DNA from: Pseudorhodoferax sp047601025 | Lineage (GTDB): Bacteria; Pseudomonadota; Gammaproteobacteria; Burkholderiales; Burkholderiaceae_C | Length of the DNA stretch: 64,000 nucleotides | Direction of reading: 5' to 3' | Assembly (NCBI RefSeq): GCF_047601025.1 | Contig: NZ_JASGJZ010000001.1 | Coordinates: forward strand, 372,001-436,000 | Shown: in pieces, positions 23,230-36,632 of the stretch | Layout of the letters: every line of letters starts with the position of its first letter | Numbering within the stretch: position 1 is the stretch's first letter | The notes under the pieces: generated by a model | What the model saw: only the letters and a program-made list of their open reading frames with translations | Database searches by the model: none | What the model was told of the DNA's origin: nothing | Position numbers and translations under genes: made by a program

Positions 23230-24236
23230 GCGCCACCAGCCTGCGCCGCCCCGCGGCCCTGCCGCGCCAGGCGCATCCGGTGCGCCAGGGCATCGCCGCC
23301 CGCGCGTGGTGGCCCTGGGCCCGCCGGGCGCTGTGGGGCGCGTTCTTCGTGGCGGTCGGCATCCTGCTGGTGAACCAGGCGCGCACCATCCACTGGGACG
23401 AGGTCGCGCAGACGCTGCGCAGCCTGCCGCCGTCGGTGCTGCTGCTGGCGGGGGCACTGGCCTTCGCCAGCCACCTGCTGTATGCCACCTTCGACCTGAT
23501 CGGCCGCCACGCCACCGGCCACCGGCTGCCGGTGCCCACGGTGATGGGCATCACCTTCGTCAGCTACGCGTTCAACCTGAACTTCGGCGCGCTGGTCGGC
23601 AGCGTGGCCTCGCGCTACCGGCTGTACGGCCGCCTCGGGCTGGACCACCTGCAGATCGCGCGCATCCTGGGGCTGAGCCTGGCGACCAACTGGCTGGGCT
23701 ACCTGCTGCTGGGCGGCCTGGCCTTCGCGCTGTTCCCGCCGGCGCTGCCGGCGGACTGGCACATCGCCCCCGGCGTGCTGCGCATCGCCGGCGCGCTGCT
23801 GGCCGCCGCGGCGCTGGGCTACCTGGCGCTGTGCGCCGTCGCCGGCGCCGCGCACCGCAGCCTGCGCCTGCGCGGCCATACGTTCAGGCTGCCCTCGGGC
23901 CGCATGGCGGCGCTGCAGCTGGCGCTGTCGTGCGCCAACTGGGCGCTGATCGCGGCCGCCATCCACGTGCTGCTGCGCCAGCAGGTGGACTACCCGACGG
24001 TGCTCGCGGTGCTGCTGCTGGCGGCCGTGGCCGGCGTCGTCACGCACGTGCCGGCCGGCCTGGGCGTGCTGGAGGCGGTGTTCGTGGCGCTGCTGGGCAC
24101 GCAACTTGCGCCGGCCACGCTGATCGGCACGCTGCTGGCCTACCGCGCGCTGTACTACCTCGCACCGCTGGCGCTGGCCGTGGTGCTGTTCCTGTTCCTG
24201 GAGCTGCGCCACCGGCAGCGCCCCCGCGACGCATGA
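23226..24236 (+). CDS. YbhN/UPF0104-family (LPG synthase TM-like) membrane protein
   Basis: The 336-residue integral membrane protein starts at an ATGA overlap with clsB and has about eight hydrophobic helices. Signature pieces of the family are FVSYAFNLNFGALVGSVASRYRLYGRLGL (the conserved polar helix) and VVTHVPAGLGVLEAVFVALLG near the C-terminus. This is the membrane part of the lysylphosphatidylglycerol synthase/flippase superfamily without the synthase domain. Coupling to clsB implies a role in phospholipid distribution (inference). Confidence 0.88.
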   Translation: MSATSLRRPAALPRQAHPVRQGIAARAWWPWARRALWGAFFVAVGILLVNQARTIHWDEVAQTLRSLPPSVLLLAGALAFASHLLYATFDLIGRHATGHRLPVPTVMGITFVSYAFNLNFGALVGSVASRYRLYGRLGLDHLQIARILGLSLATNWLGYLLLGGLAFALFPPALPADWHIAPGVLRIAGALLAAAALGYLALCAVAGAAHRSLRLRGHTFRLPSGRMAALQLALSCANWALIAAAIHVLLRQQVDYPTVLAVLLLAAVAGVVTHVPAGLGVLEAVFVALLGTQLAPATLIGTLLAYRALYYLAPLALAVVLFLFLELRHRQRPRDA

Positions 24237-24988
24237 CGATTCCCGACGACCTCCCCCTCGCCCCGCTGCTGGACGCCGACCGCTCGGCGCTGTTCCTGGA
24301 CTTCGACGGCACGCTGGTCGAGCTCGCGCCCGAGCCCGACGCCATCGTGATCCCCGACACGCTGGTGCCGCTGCTCGCCGCGCTGCGCACGCGCCTGGGC
24401 GGCGCGCTGGCGGTGGTCTCGGGCCGCGCGGTCGGCGCCATCGACACCTTCCTGCACCCGCTGGACCTGCCGGTGGCCGGCGTGCACGGCAGCGAGCGGC
24501 GCGCGGCCGACGGCAGCCTGGTGCTGCTGCCCGCGCCCTCGCTGGACGCCGTGGAACGCGCCGCCGCCGACCTGCTGCGCCGCCACCCCGCGCTGGCGCT
24601 GGAGCCCAAGCGCGGCGCGCTGGCGCTGCACTACCGGCAGGCGCCGCAGCTCGAGGCGCTGTGCGGCGAAGTCATGCAGGCCGCGGTGGCCGCCTCGCCC
24701 GGCGTCAGCCTGCTGCACGGCAAGATGGTGTTCGAGGCCAAGTCCGCGCTGGCCGACAAGGGCATGGCGATCGGCGCCTTCCTGGGCGAGCCGCCGTTCG
24801 CCGGGCGCACGCCGGTGTTCCTGGGCGACGACACCACCGACGAGCCCGGCTTCGCCGCCGCACAGCAGCACGGCGGCACCGGCATCAAGGTCGGCCCGGG
24901 CACCACGCAGGCGCGCCACCGCATCGCCCATCCCGCGGCCGTGCGCGCCGCGCTGCAGGCCTGGGTGGAGGGCCCCGCCCCGCGCTGA
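24233..24988 (+). CDS. otsB: Trehalose-6-phosphate phosphatase
   Basis: The 251-residue HAD phosphatase dephosphorylates trehalose-6-phosphate. Motif I FLDFDGTLVELAP holds the nucleophile Asp. VVSGR is motif II, GVHGSERR and KRGALALHYR are substrate-site segments, and FLGDDTTDEPGF is motif IV. The start overlaps the preceding stop (ATGA), so the trehalose gene is coupled to lipid genes. otsA follows after 57 bases. Confidence 0.95.
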   Translation: MTIPDDLPLAPLLDADRSALFLDFDGTLVELAPEPDAIVIPDTLVPLLAALRTRLGGALAVVSGRAVGAIDTFLHPLDLPVAGVHGSERRAADGSLVLLPAPSLDAVERAAADLLRRHPALALEPKRGALALHYRQAPQLEALCGEVMQAAVAASPGVSLLHGKMVFEAKSALADKGMAIGAFLGEPPFAGRTPVFLGDDTTDEPGFAAAQQHGGTGIKVGPGTTQARHRIAHPAAVRAALQAWVEGPAPR

Positions 24989-25045
24989 CCCCCGCCCCTG
25001 CCGCCCATCCATCCCCCATTGCCCACCCCAGAAAAGGAATACCGC

Positions 25046-26464
<1,419 letters not shown>

Positions 26465-26470
<6 letters not shown>

Positions 26471-28669
26471 CGCCGGCCCGTGCTGCGCCGCGGTCCTCAG
26501 GGTGGCGCAGTGCTGGCGTTCCTGCCCGGCGATGGCCGGCAGCTTCTGCAAGACGGCCGGATCGAAGCTGCTCAGCACGACCGAGCGGTACAGCTGCGCG
26601 ATCAACCGGACCAGGCTGTCGCCATCCACGTCGTTGTGGCCGTCGATGATGCTGGCGTCGCGCACTATCACGTTCCAGACCGGGCTGTACGGCGAGTGGT
26701 ACTCCGGCAGGTCGCCGTTGCCGACCAGCACTTCGTGCGCATCGAGGTTGTAGTCCGGCAAGTAGTAGGGCAGATGGCTCAGCACGGCGCCGCCCGCGAA
26801 CAGGGCGCCCCAGCCGGCCACGCCGCGCCCCTCGCTGCCCTGGCCATCCGGCTGCAGCACGCGCGCCAGGTTCTCGTCCACCAGCGCGGCGGCCATGCAG
26901 GCCTCGAACAGGTCCTGCGGCGGGACGGAGCTGGCGGTGCTCCGCGCGGCGGCGTCCGCGCAGAACAGCTGGTCCTCGGCCGACGGCGTCGCGCCGGAAG
27001 CGCAGCGGCGGCGGATCTCGTCCGCCAGCGCGGCATGCGCCGCGGCGGCCTCCTGGTCCGCCTTGCGCATCTCGTCGAAACGCGCCTGCGCCTGGCTGCT
27101 GCGCGCTGGCTCCCCCCGTGACGTCCCGGCCGGCTGCGCCCCGGGCGCATGCCCCGCCGCCTGCTGCTGCAGGAACTTGTCCCAGCCGACCACCACATGG
27201 GTGGTGTAGCGCGGGTCGTGGCCCATCGTGCGCAGGCTGCTGCGGCTCTCTTCCTGGGCAACGTAGTCACGCATCTCGGCGCTGAGCTGCGGGCTGTAGG
27301 GACGGTTGTTCTCGAACACCGTGTTCAGCGCCCGCACGGCGTAGAACGCCTGCCGCGTGGCCAGGTCGTGCTCGGAGGTCAACACCACCATCACCGGCTT
27401 CTGGTTCCGGCAGAAGGCGCCGGTCCGCGGGTTCCGGATCTGGCCGCGGCGCATCACGGCCTCGTGCAGCGGCTCGTAGCGCGCGCCTTCCACGGCCGGG
27501 TTCAGCAGCACGATCAGGTCGGCATAGCCGCGCACCAGCGCGCGGCCGCCCTGGCGGGCGCTGGGACCGGGGCGGCAGCCCTCTTCGTCCGGATCGACGA
27601 AGCGGCCGCTCGCCACGTTCTCCACCAGTTGCTGGGCCACCGCGTTGTGCACGATCAGCGCGCCGAACGAATGGCCGACGATCAGGTGGCGAACGGCCAG
27701 GCACTGGTAGACCGTGCCCAGCACGGACTCGGACACGCCGAGCGAGTTGGGAGCGGCGTTGTCCTTTCCCTTCCCGGTCGCCGGCCCCGGCTTCGCTGCG
27801 GCGGGCCGCGCCGATGCCCGGCCCGCGCCGCCGGCCGCTGGCGCCCCGGCCTCGGCCGCGGAACCGCAAGCCGCGCCTTCCTCGTCGTTGCGCAGCTCCT
27901 GGTAGGCCCGCACCGTGCCGAACAGCTCGCGCACCGAACCCACCGCCACGTTCTGCGCGGTGTTCTTGCGGTCCCAGACGGACAGCAGCTCCCACGGGGC
28001 CAGCAACGTACGCAGCAGTGCGCTGTCCGCGGCGTCGGTGGCGGTGGTGGACAGGCCGCGCCAGCCCACGTAGATGCCGACCACCTGGCGCGGGCAGCGC
28101 GCCGGGTTGTACTGGGGCCGGGCCTGCTCGCCGGCGTAGGTGTAGCGCAACACCTGGCGCGCCAGCTGGACGTTGCCGTCGTCGTGGCGCGCGTTGTGGC
28201 GCCAGCCGTGCACGAAGGTCACGATGCTCAGGCCGCCGCCACCGTCGCTGCAGTCCTCCGCGGGCTTGCCCGACCGCGCCACCGCGCGGCCGCGCTGGCG
28301 CATGTGCTGCAGGTAGCGCTCCAGCCGCGTCATCTGCGCCCGGTCGTAGAAGCGGCCCTGTTCGTCGAACTCGACGAAGAACAGCTTGTACTGGTCGGTG
28401 CTCTCGATCGCGTAGGCGTAGCAATCCAGCCGCTCGGTGCGGCGCTGCGCGCGCAGTTCGACACGCCGCAGGCTGCCGTCCGCGGCGGGGTCGTAGCGCG
28501 CGCACTCGGCCTCGTCCGGCGCCAGCGGGGCCTCTTGCACGATCGTGCGGTACGGCGCGACCGAGGTGCAGCCGGCGCACAGCAGCGCCAGCAGGCCCGC
28601 GATGCCCAGGGCGCGCAGTACGCCGCGCACACGCGACCACCCGTGGTGTTGGTTGTTGCCCGGGGTCAT
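26465..28669 (-). CDS. Large lipoprotein with alpha/beta-hydrolase core
   Basis: The 734-residue protein begins MTPGNNQHHGW with a lipobox LLCAGC near residue 34. Residues 150-420 hold an alpha/beta-hydrolase-like region with FVHGWRHNARHDDGN, VVGIYVGWRG and HLIVGHSFGALIVHN; the nucleophile elbow is GHSFG. A Pro/Ala/Lys-rich insert near 300 separates the blocks. The C-terminus has a long helical part and a DGHNDVDGDSL segment. The family is unrecognised beyond a lipase-like fold. It is coupled (ATGA) to the upstream lipoprotein hydrolase, suggesting a shared envelope function. Confidence 0.8.
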
Positions 28670-30078
28670 GGTTGCACTCCTTCCGCGGCCTGCCGGCGCA
28701 GGAACGCCAGCATCCCGGCCGCCATGTCGTCGAACAGGGGGTTGAACGTCAGCCGGCGCAGCAGCGGGCCGGCCGACGCAGCGGGCGGTACCGGCAGTTC
28801 GCCGTACACCACGGCGCGGTCCGGCGGCCGCCCTTCGCAGGCTGGGGGCAGGGGGCGCCGCGCCGGGCGGGCGCCCAGGCAGGCACACCATGCGTCGCCC
28901 GGCGGCAGCCCATCGTCGTCATAGGCCAGGCAGTCCACGTAGTCGCCCCCGCGGCCGTAGTGCGGGTTGCCGGGGCGCACCGGCAGCGCCGGGTGGGCGA
29001 TGTCCCGCACGTCCGGCGCCGCGGCGGCGTCCACCACCCGCGCCCGCGGGTCGGCGGCCGCGCGGCGCACCAGCGGGTCGGAATGGGCGGCGGCGCCAGG
29101 CGCCGCCAGCCAGAGCCGGCTGCCGTCCACGGACCGGGCGAGGAAGCGCTCGACGGTGACGCGCGAATTCACCGTGTGGTCGTCCAGGCTCAAGGCGATG
29201 AACACCGGCAGCGGGAACGGGCCCTCTTCCCTGTCCAGCACCTGCGCCAGCCGCGCGACCTGCGCGCCGCCGTTGAGCGCGAACGACTCGTACTTGGCGA
29301 AGTCGCCGTCGTCGTGCTCGCCGAGCCAGGACTTCAGGCCGCTGGCGGCGAGCAGGCGCAGGACCAGGGGCTTCTGCGCCCGGCGGTCGAGCGGCTGCAG
29401 CGCGGGCGATACCAGCACCAGGCTGGCCAGCGCCGGCGCACCGGGCTGCGGGTGCTGCCGGTACGCCGCCAACATGCCGAGCGCCCCGCCCGTCGAGAAG
29501 CCGACCAGGTGCACCCGGTCGGCCTTGCCCGCGAAGCTGCGCACGCCCCACTCGGTGGCCGCCAGCCAGGTTTCGTAGCGCACCCGCAGCAGGTCGCCCG
29601 GCACGGTGCCGTGCCCGGGCAGCAGCAGGCTGCGCGCCATCGTGCAACGCCCTGGCGCCAGGGGCGCGCGGGCCAGGGCATCGCCCAGGTCGCGCATCAG
29701 GAAGGCCGAATCCGTGAGGCCGTGCACCAGCAGCAGCGCATCGGTGTTCTCCGCCGTGCAGTCCGTGCCGGCCCCTGCGGCTCGCGGCCACTCGTGCGGC
29801 CCGACCAGCGCGGCCATGGCCTCGCGGTCGGCCGGCGTGCGCTGCGCCGCCACCACGGTGTTGCGGGCCGCGATGCGCCGGCGCGCTTCCTCCGCGTAGG
29901 CCGCGAAGGTCCGAGGGCGGCCCTGCGCGTCGAGCCACATCGGCGTCGCCGCGTCTTCGCTCGGCACCAGCCGCGCGGGCGGCGCCGCGCAGCCGGCCAG
30001 CGCCAGGGCCGCCAGCGCCGCGGCCAGCCGCGCCCGTCCGGCGATCGCGCCGGTCCATCCCCCGTGTCGTCCGTGCAT
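28666..30078 (-). CDS. Lipoprotein alpha/beta-hydrolase
   Basis: The 470-residue protein has a lipoprotein signal (ALAALALAGC) preceded by GGAGG upstream of the ATG. The hydrolase core shows LLLVHGLTDSAFLMRDLGDALA, LLPGHGTVPGDLL and HLVGFSTGGALGML with the nucleophile Ser; the His is not clear, though ALSLDDHTVNS may supply the acid and ALPVRPGNPHYG the base region. The domain order fits serine esterases/carboxylesterases of envelope lipids. It heads the two-gene operon with the larger lipoprotein downstream. Confidence 0.85.
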   Translation of the reverse strand: MHGRHGGWTGAIAGRARLAAALAALALAGCAAPPARLVPSEDAATPMWLDAQGRPRTFAAYAEEARRRIAARNTVVAAQRTPADREAMAALVGPHEWPRAAGAGTDCTAENTDALLLVHGLTDSAFLMRDLGDALARAPLAPGRCTMARSLLLPGHGTVPGDLLRVRYETWLAATEWGVRSFAGKADRVHLVGFSTGGALGMLAAYRQHPQPGAPALASLVLVSPALQPLDRRAQKPLVLRLLAASGLKSWLGEHDDGDFAKYESFALNGGAQVARLAQVLDREEGPFPLPVFIALSLDDHTVNSRVTVERFLARSVDGSRLWLAAPGAAAHSDPLVRRAAADPRARVVDAAAAPDVRDIAHPALPVRPGNPHYGRGGDYVDCLAYDDDGLPPGDAWCACLGARPARRPLPPACEGRPPDRAVVYGELPVPPAASAGPLLRRLTFNPLFDDMAAGMLAFLRRQAAEGVQP

Positions 30079-30219
30079 GTGGCTACCCTCCTGCGGGCAG
30101 CATAGGCCCGGCGAGGCGCGTCGCACATCATCCAAACGGATGACGTCTCCGCCAGCCCGGCGGCCTGCCATAACATCGCTTGCCCCCGCCGGTCCTGCCT
30201 GTGCTGACCGGGCCGACCC

Positions 30220-32253
<2,034 letters not shown>

Positions 32254-32277
32254 GGTACCCGCCCGCCGCCCCCGCGC

Positions 32278-33384
32278 ATGCACATCGCCCGACCGTCCGA
32301 GATGAGCCCGGCCCTGTCGGTCTACCTGGACCTGCTGCGCTTCCTGGCCGCGGCGGCGGTGTTCCTGCTGCACGCCGGCTTCCACCGCATCTCGGGCGGG
32401 CTGCCGGGGCTGTGGCACCTGTCGGTGTTCGGCGACGACGCGGTAATGCTGTTCTTCGTGCTGTCCGGCTTCGTGATCGCGCACGTCGCCGCGCGCGGCG
32501 AGAACCGGCCCGCCCCCTACCTGGCGGCCCGGCTGGCGCGGCTGTGGTCGGTCTGCGTGCCGGCACTGGCACTGACCGCCGCGCTGGACGCCGTGGGCAT
32601 GCGGCTGGCACCGCAGCTCTATGCGTTCGAGCTGTACGAGTACAGCCACCCGGCCGCGCGCCTGGCGGCCTGCCTGCTGTTCCTGCACGAGTTGTGGTTC
32701 TGGTCGATCCAGCCCTTCACCAACACGCCGTACTGGTCGATCGGCTACGAGTTCTGGTACTACCTGCTGTTCGCGGCCGCCCTGTTCACGCGCGGCCGCC
32801 GGCGCGTCGCCGCCGTCGCGCTGGTGGCGCTCGCCATGGGCCCCAAGATCGCGCTGCTGCTGCCCGTGTGGCTCGGCGGCGTGTGGGCCTGCCGCACGCC
32901 GCTGGCCGACCGCCTGCCCCGCCCCGCGGCCGTCGCGCTGTGCACGGCCACGCTCGCGCTGTACCTGGCCTACCGCTTCTCGCTGCTGCAGGAAACGCTG
33001 GACGCGCTGACGCTGCAATGGATCGGCCCCGTCTGGCTGGCGCGGCTGGGCTTCTCGCAGCACTTCCTCGCGAACTACCTGGTCGGCACGCTGGTCACGC
33101 TGCACTTCGTCGGCGCGCGGCGGCTGCTGCGCGATGCCGCCGCGCCGCCGGCGGCGCTGGAGCGGCCGATCCGCTGGCTGGCCGGGCTCACCTTCGCGCT
33201 GTACCTGTTCCACCAGCCGCTGCTGCAGTTCTTCGGGGCGCTGGCCGACGGGCTGGGGCTGGTGGAGCAGCGGCGCCTGCTGGTCGTGCTGGGGCCGCTG
33301 CCGGTGGTGGCGCTGCTGGGCCCGCTGGCCGAGCGCGGCAAGGCGCCGCTCCGGCGCTGGCTGATGCGGATGGCCGGGCGGTGA
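32278..33384 (+). CDS. Acyltransferase family 3 membrane protein
   Basis: The 368-residue protein has about ten membrane helices. It begins with LDLLRFLAAAAVFLLHAGFHR (the conserved R/H-containing first helix of the family) and LSVFGDDAVMLFFVLSGFVIAH. Family members transfer acyl groups to sugars of lipopolysaccharide, exopolysaccharide or Nod-type molecules. No glycan genes adjoin it. It follows the diguanylate cyclase by 24 bases and may share its transcript, hinting at c-di-GMP-linked surface polysaccharide acylation (inference). Confidence 0.87.
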   Translation: MHIARPSEMSPALSVYLDLLRFLAAAAVFLLHAGFHRISGGLPGLWHLSVFGDDAVMLFFVLSGFVIAHVAARGENRPAPYLAARLARLWSVCVPALALTAALDAVGMRLAPQLYAFELYEYSHPAARLAACLLFLHELWFWSIQPFTNTPYWSIGYEFWYYLLFAAALFTRGRRRVAAVALVALAMGPKIALLLPVWLGGVWACRTPLADRLPRPAAVALCTATLALYLAYRFSLLQETLDALTLQWIGPVWLARLGFSQHFLANYLVGTLVTLHFVGARRLLRDAAAPPAALERPIRWLAGLTFALYLFHQPLLQFFGALADGLGLVEQRRLLVVLGPLPVVALLGPLAERGKAPLRRWLMRMAGR

Positions 33385-33474
33385 GCGCGGCGGCGGCCTG
33401 GAGGCGGCCAGGCCACCGCGCGCTGCGGCGCGGGGCACCCACTCCCGGCTGCCCCGGCCCGCGCCGCCGCGCCT

Positions 33475-34539
33475 TCACGAATGCCGCGGTCTCTTGCCCG
33501 AGAAAGCGGCCGCGCGGCACATGTGCGCCTGCGGCGCCCCCCGTTCCCAGCATGGCGCCGGCCGGTCCGGACGCGGATGCGGAATGCCGCGGCCATCGAT
33601 GCGCGCGATCACAGTGTTCCAGCTGCGCACGCCGTCGCGGTCCAGCTCCAGGCGCAGCAGCCAGCCGGTGTTGTTGTCCGCGTCGCTGAACCCGTCGAAC
33701 ACGAAATTGCCGAGGCTGTAGACGATGGGCTTGCCGCGATAGGTCTCGACGTCCTGCGTCACGTGCGGATGGCTGCCGATCACGGCGTCGGCACCGGCAT
33801 CGATCATCAGGCGCGCGAGCGTGCGCTGGCGCGCATCGGCCAGCGGCGCATGCTCGATGCCCCAGTGCATGAAGGGAATCACCAGGTCGGCGCGATGCAC
33901 CGTGCGCGCCGCGGCGATGTCGCGGCGCACCTGCTCGTCCTCGCTCCAGGCCACGCCCGGCTTGTCGGTGTCGGCCTCGAAACTGCGCGGAAAGAATTCG
34001 TCGTAGCCCAGCAGGGCGATGCGCAAGCCCTTGCGCTCGACGATCAGCGGCGCATGCGCCTCGGCCAGGTCGTGCCCGCCGCCGAACACGCCGATCCCGG
34101 CCCGGCCCAGCAGGCCGAGCATCTGGCCGAAGGCCCGCGGCCCGTAGTCGCCGCTGTGGTTGTTGGCCAGGCTGACGGCATCCAGGTGGCGCTTGAGCAC
34201 CGCCACGGAACGCGGATGGGCGCGGAACGTCCACGGCTTGTCCGCCTCCGCCCGGCCCGTGCTGGCGACGACGCATTCGAGGTTGGCCACGCGCACGTCG
34301 GCCGCGGCCAGGATGGCGCCGAACGGACCGAGCGGATCGTGTCCGCGCGCGATCGCCCTGCCCGGGCCGCCGGCCAGCATCACGTCGCCGACGATGGCCA
34401 AGGAAACCGGCGCCGGCGCCCCATCCTGCGCGCCCGCGCCAGCGCCTGGCAGCGCGAACGCGGCGCCCAGTGCGAACGCCAGCCGCGCCGCCATGGTCCT
34501 GAGCGACGCCGGCATCTCGATGGTGGGGTGGCGCCGCAT
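33475..34539 (-). CDS. CapA-like metallophosphoesterase (PGA_cap family)
   Basis: The 354-residue protein has a signal peptide ending near AGAGAQ. It then shows LAIVGDVMLAGGPGRAIARG, VANLECVVASTGRAEADKPWTFRA, VSLANNHSGDYGPRAF and GADAVIGSHPHVTQDVETYRGKPIVYSLGNFVFD, the metal-ligand blocks of the poly-gamma-glutamate capsule CapA/PgsA family. The family is calcineurin-like. No capsule synthase is nearby, so the role is uncertain. It forms a pair with the small gene upstream (stop/start separated by only two bases). Confidence 0.9.
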   Translation of the reverse strand: MRRHPTIEMPASLRTMAARLAFALGAAFALPGAGAGAQDGAPAPVSLAIVGDVMLAGGPGRAIARGHDPLGPFGAILAAADVRVANLECVVASTGRAEADKPWTFRAHPRSVAVLKRHLDAVSLANNHSGDYGPRAFGQMLGLLGRAGIGVFGGGHDLAEAHAPLIVERKGLRIALLGYDEFFPRSFEADTDKPGVAWSEDEQVRRDIAAARTVHRADLVIPFMHWGIEHAPLADARQRTLARLMIDAGADAVIGSHPHVTQDVETYRGKPIVYSLGNFVFDGFSDADNNTGWLLRLELDRDGVRSWNTVIARIDGRGIPHPRPDRPAPCWERGAPQAHMCRAAAFSGKRPRHS

Positions 34540-34541
34540 GC

Positions 34542-34982
34542 TCACTCCTCGCGCAGCGCGCAGTCGTAGCTGAACTCGCGCCCCAGGCGCGGTTCGTACA
34601 GGTAGACGGTGCCGGTCAGGCTGGCCGGCCCGGCACCGCGGTGCGGCTGCGGCGCCAGATACTTGGCCTCGTGCAGCAGGCGTACGCCTTGCGCATGGCC
34701 GTCGGCCGCGTTTCCGGCGTCGTAGTACGTGTAGAGCTTGATGTACCCGATGCGGCGGTCGTCGCCGACCACGACCGCCTTGAAGCGGAAACGGTTCACG
34801 CGCAGCGCGGCCACGCGGTAGGGATCGGTCGTCGGCGCGGTCCGCGTGTCGGTGACGGTATCGCCCTGCTCCAGGTGGCAATGCAACAGCGGCGCCGCGG
34901 CGGCGTCGATGCCGCTGCCCAGCGCCAGCAGGGCCGGCAGCAGGCTGCTGCCCAGCAGCGTCTTGCGAAGAGAAGAAGCCAT
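34542..34982 (-). CDS. Small exported hypothetical protein
   Basis: I chose the ATG at 34982, giving 146 residues with a signal peptide (KTLLGSSLLPALLALGSGIDAAAA). The mature part (LHCHLEQGDTVTDTRTAPTTDPY..., FKAVVVGDDRRIGYIKLYTYYD, GTVYLYEPRLGREFSYDCALREE) contains two Cys that may form a disulfide. It looks like a small periplasmic protein with beta-strands. The family is unrecognised. It precedes and is co-transcribed with the CapA-like gene. Confidence 0.75.
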   Translation of the reverse strand: MASSLRKTLLGSSLLPALLALGSGIDAAAAPLLHCHLEQGDTVTDTRTAPTTDPYRVAALRVNRFRFKAVVVGDDRRIGYIKLYTYYDAGNAADGHAQGVRLLHEAKYLAPQPHRGAGPASLTGTVYLYEPRLGREFSYDCALREE

Positions 34983-35369
34983 GGCGCCCTTTGCATCGCC
35001 TGGCCGGCCCATTCCGGGCCGAGAACCAGCTGGCGCAAATGCTAGCGCCATCGCCGCTTGCCAGGGTGGACGGCAGGCCGCGCGCCCTTGCAGGGGCGAA
35101 GAAGCCAGCAGCCCGCAGAGCGCGTCAGCGGTCCGGGCCATGGCAGCCCGTGCCTTGCGAGCCACGCCCTCGCCGCTCCCATCGAGGCCTTGCCGCGGAA
35201 GTGCCGATGGCAGCCATCAGCCGTGGACGCGCATGGATGCGGTGACGCCCTGGCGCTTGCGAAAGAGCGCCCCGCACCGATGCCGGCGTTGTTCACGCCC
35301 AGCTCTCCACCACCCCGGCGTCCGAGAACGCCGCCCAACGCGCCGGCCACGAGAGCGTTCAGCGGACAC
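34983..35369. other. Gap without convincing gene
   Basis: A minus-strand ORF starting at 35383 encodes a Gly/Ala-rich segment (LVAGALGGVLGRRGGGEL) that could be a glycine-zipper fragment, but it lacks a ribosome-binding site and family pattern. I see no terminator or mobile element. Confidence 0.5.
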
Positions 35370-35927
35370 TCAAGGTGGAGCACTGCCGCTGCCTACACCT
35401 TCCATGCGGCCGGTTTGCGCAAGCACGAATGCCTGGACGCGATCGAGTGACTGCACGATGTGCGAACGAGGCGGCACGCCCTCGAATGCACCGACCGGCC
35501 CCAGGCAGATCAACGGCTTCGCGAAGCGCATGGCCAGCCGGATCTCGTCCAGCGTCCCTCTTCCCCCGGGCAGTGCGATGACGACGTCACTGGTGAGCAC
35601 GTTCACATGGTTGCGGTTCAATGCATCGTCGGACGCGCCCACTTCCTTGCGTGGCAATGGCGTCACGATGGGCAGATCGACAAACGGATTGGGATAGCCG
35701 GCGACCGGCACGAACCCACGCGACGCGTGGGCTTCGCTCGGCACGATCCCGATCGAGCGGCCACGCCGCCCCGGTGTCGACGCGAATGCACGCGCCACCG
35801 ACACCATCACGCCCTGCCCAGCCCCCGTCAGCAGGTCGAAGCCATGGCTGGCGATCCACGTGCCGAGCGGCGTGGCCCATTCCGGCCACTCGTCCTTGCC
35901 CGAACCCATCACACCGATGATCGCCAT
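35370..35927 (-). CDS. LOG-like/TIGR00725-family nucleotide-binding protein
   Basis: The 185-residue protein starts MAIIGVMGSGKDEW, then LLTGAGQGVMVSVARAF and a PGGRGTLDEIRLAMRF motif near 120. The GAGxG and PGGxGTxxE blocks define the LOG (lonely guy) cytokinin-riboside/AMP phosphoribohydrolase superfamily. The N-terminal GSG pattern fits the TIGR00725 branch, whose function is not settled. The gene lies just inside the first copy of a 330-bp repeat that supplies its upstream DNA (GGGAGG before the start). Confidence 0.83.
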   Translation of the reverse strand: MAIIGVMGSGKDEWPEWATPLGTWIASHGFDLLTGAGQGVMVSVARAFASTPGRRGRSIGIVPSEAHASRGFVPVAGYPNPFVDLPIVTPLPRKEVGASDDALNRNHVNVLTSDVVIALPGGRGTLDEIRLAMRFAKPLICLGPVGAFEGVPPRSHIVQSLDRVQAFVLAQTGRMEGVGSGSAPP

Positions 35928-35932
35928 GTCGT

Positions 35933-36261
35933 CCTCCCTCGTCGGCCACGCGAAGCGCGCCGCGTGTCGCCAGATTCATCGCTCATTCGCCACGGCACGC
36001 CCCCTGCGGGCATGCGACACCGCGAACACTGCCCGGGGCATTGGCCAGGGACATGGGACTCCGGGTCGAGGCCTTCCTCCGCGAGCCATCCAGTATCGCG
36101 CGCAGCGCCGCAGGCGCGAAGGCGGGAAAGACGGGGGGATCGAGGTCGCGCGGTCGTAGCGGCACAGACGGCACGGGGCGCGGCCCGAAAGCCCGGCGGC
36201 GCATCGCGCCGGCACGTCCAGGCCGGTCTCTTCAGGAGGATCCGGCAATCCTGAGCGCCTG
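35933..36261. repeat. Direct repeat copy 1 (~329 bp), left boundary of the catabolic island
   Basis: This block matches 47464-47793 almost base for base in length with frequent substitutions. It ends with the last codons of a LysR gene (LRIAGSS-stop on the minus strand), as does copy 2. It forms the upstream region of the LOG-like gene. A short third piece is at 50827-50905. Confidence 0.85.
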
Positions 36262-36483
36262 GAGTACGCAGCTCGTCCGCGATGGCCGTGGGGCGGCGGC
36301 GCGCGGACGCGCGCCAGGTCTTCCGCCGAGTCGGCGGCGCAGCCTTGGCGCCGGAAGGAATGGTCGCATCCGCCTACCGGCTGGCCGAGTCTCATGGGAC
36401 ATCCATGCGCATTTCCCACGGAACACCAGCACCGTCCAGGCCAACGGGAAACACGCCAGCCGCAACATTGCTGCCGGTGATGT

Positions 36484-36517
36484 GCAATATCACTGACGTT
36501 CCATTGACTGATATTGC
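36484..36517. promoter_or_regulatory. Inverted repeat upstream of the nag operon
   Basis: Perfect 9-bp arms GCAATATCA (36484-36492) and TGATATTGC (36509-36517) are separated by 16 bases, about 115 bases before the nagG start, in AT-rich DNA unlike its surroundings. The symmetry fits a regulator-binding site, probably of the NagR-like LysR at 45048-45971, although the NahR/NagR consensus is not clearly met. Confidence 0.6.
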
Positions 36518-36632
36518 CTATCCGCGAATGATCGCGGCCCAGGCACGGACGCCCTTCGCACGGAGCGCCGCGCCCCGCCAAGCACGGCGCACACGTGCGC
36601 CGGCCACCACGACCACGACAGGAGACGCCCCC

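Noticed and set aside
33385..33474. Strong hairpins between the acyltransferase and CapA-like genes as a terminator
   Set aside because: The stems are imperfect, overlap one another and lack a T-run; in DNA this GC-rich they are expected by chance.
36232..36468. Minus-strand ORF at repeat copy 1 as a gene
   Set aside because: Only its last ~11 codons resemble the LysR C-terminus; the rest is unrelated and lacks a start signal.
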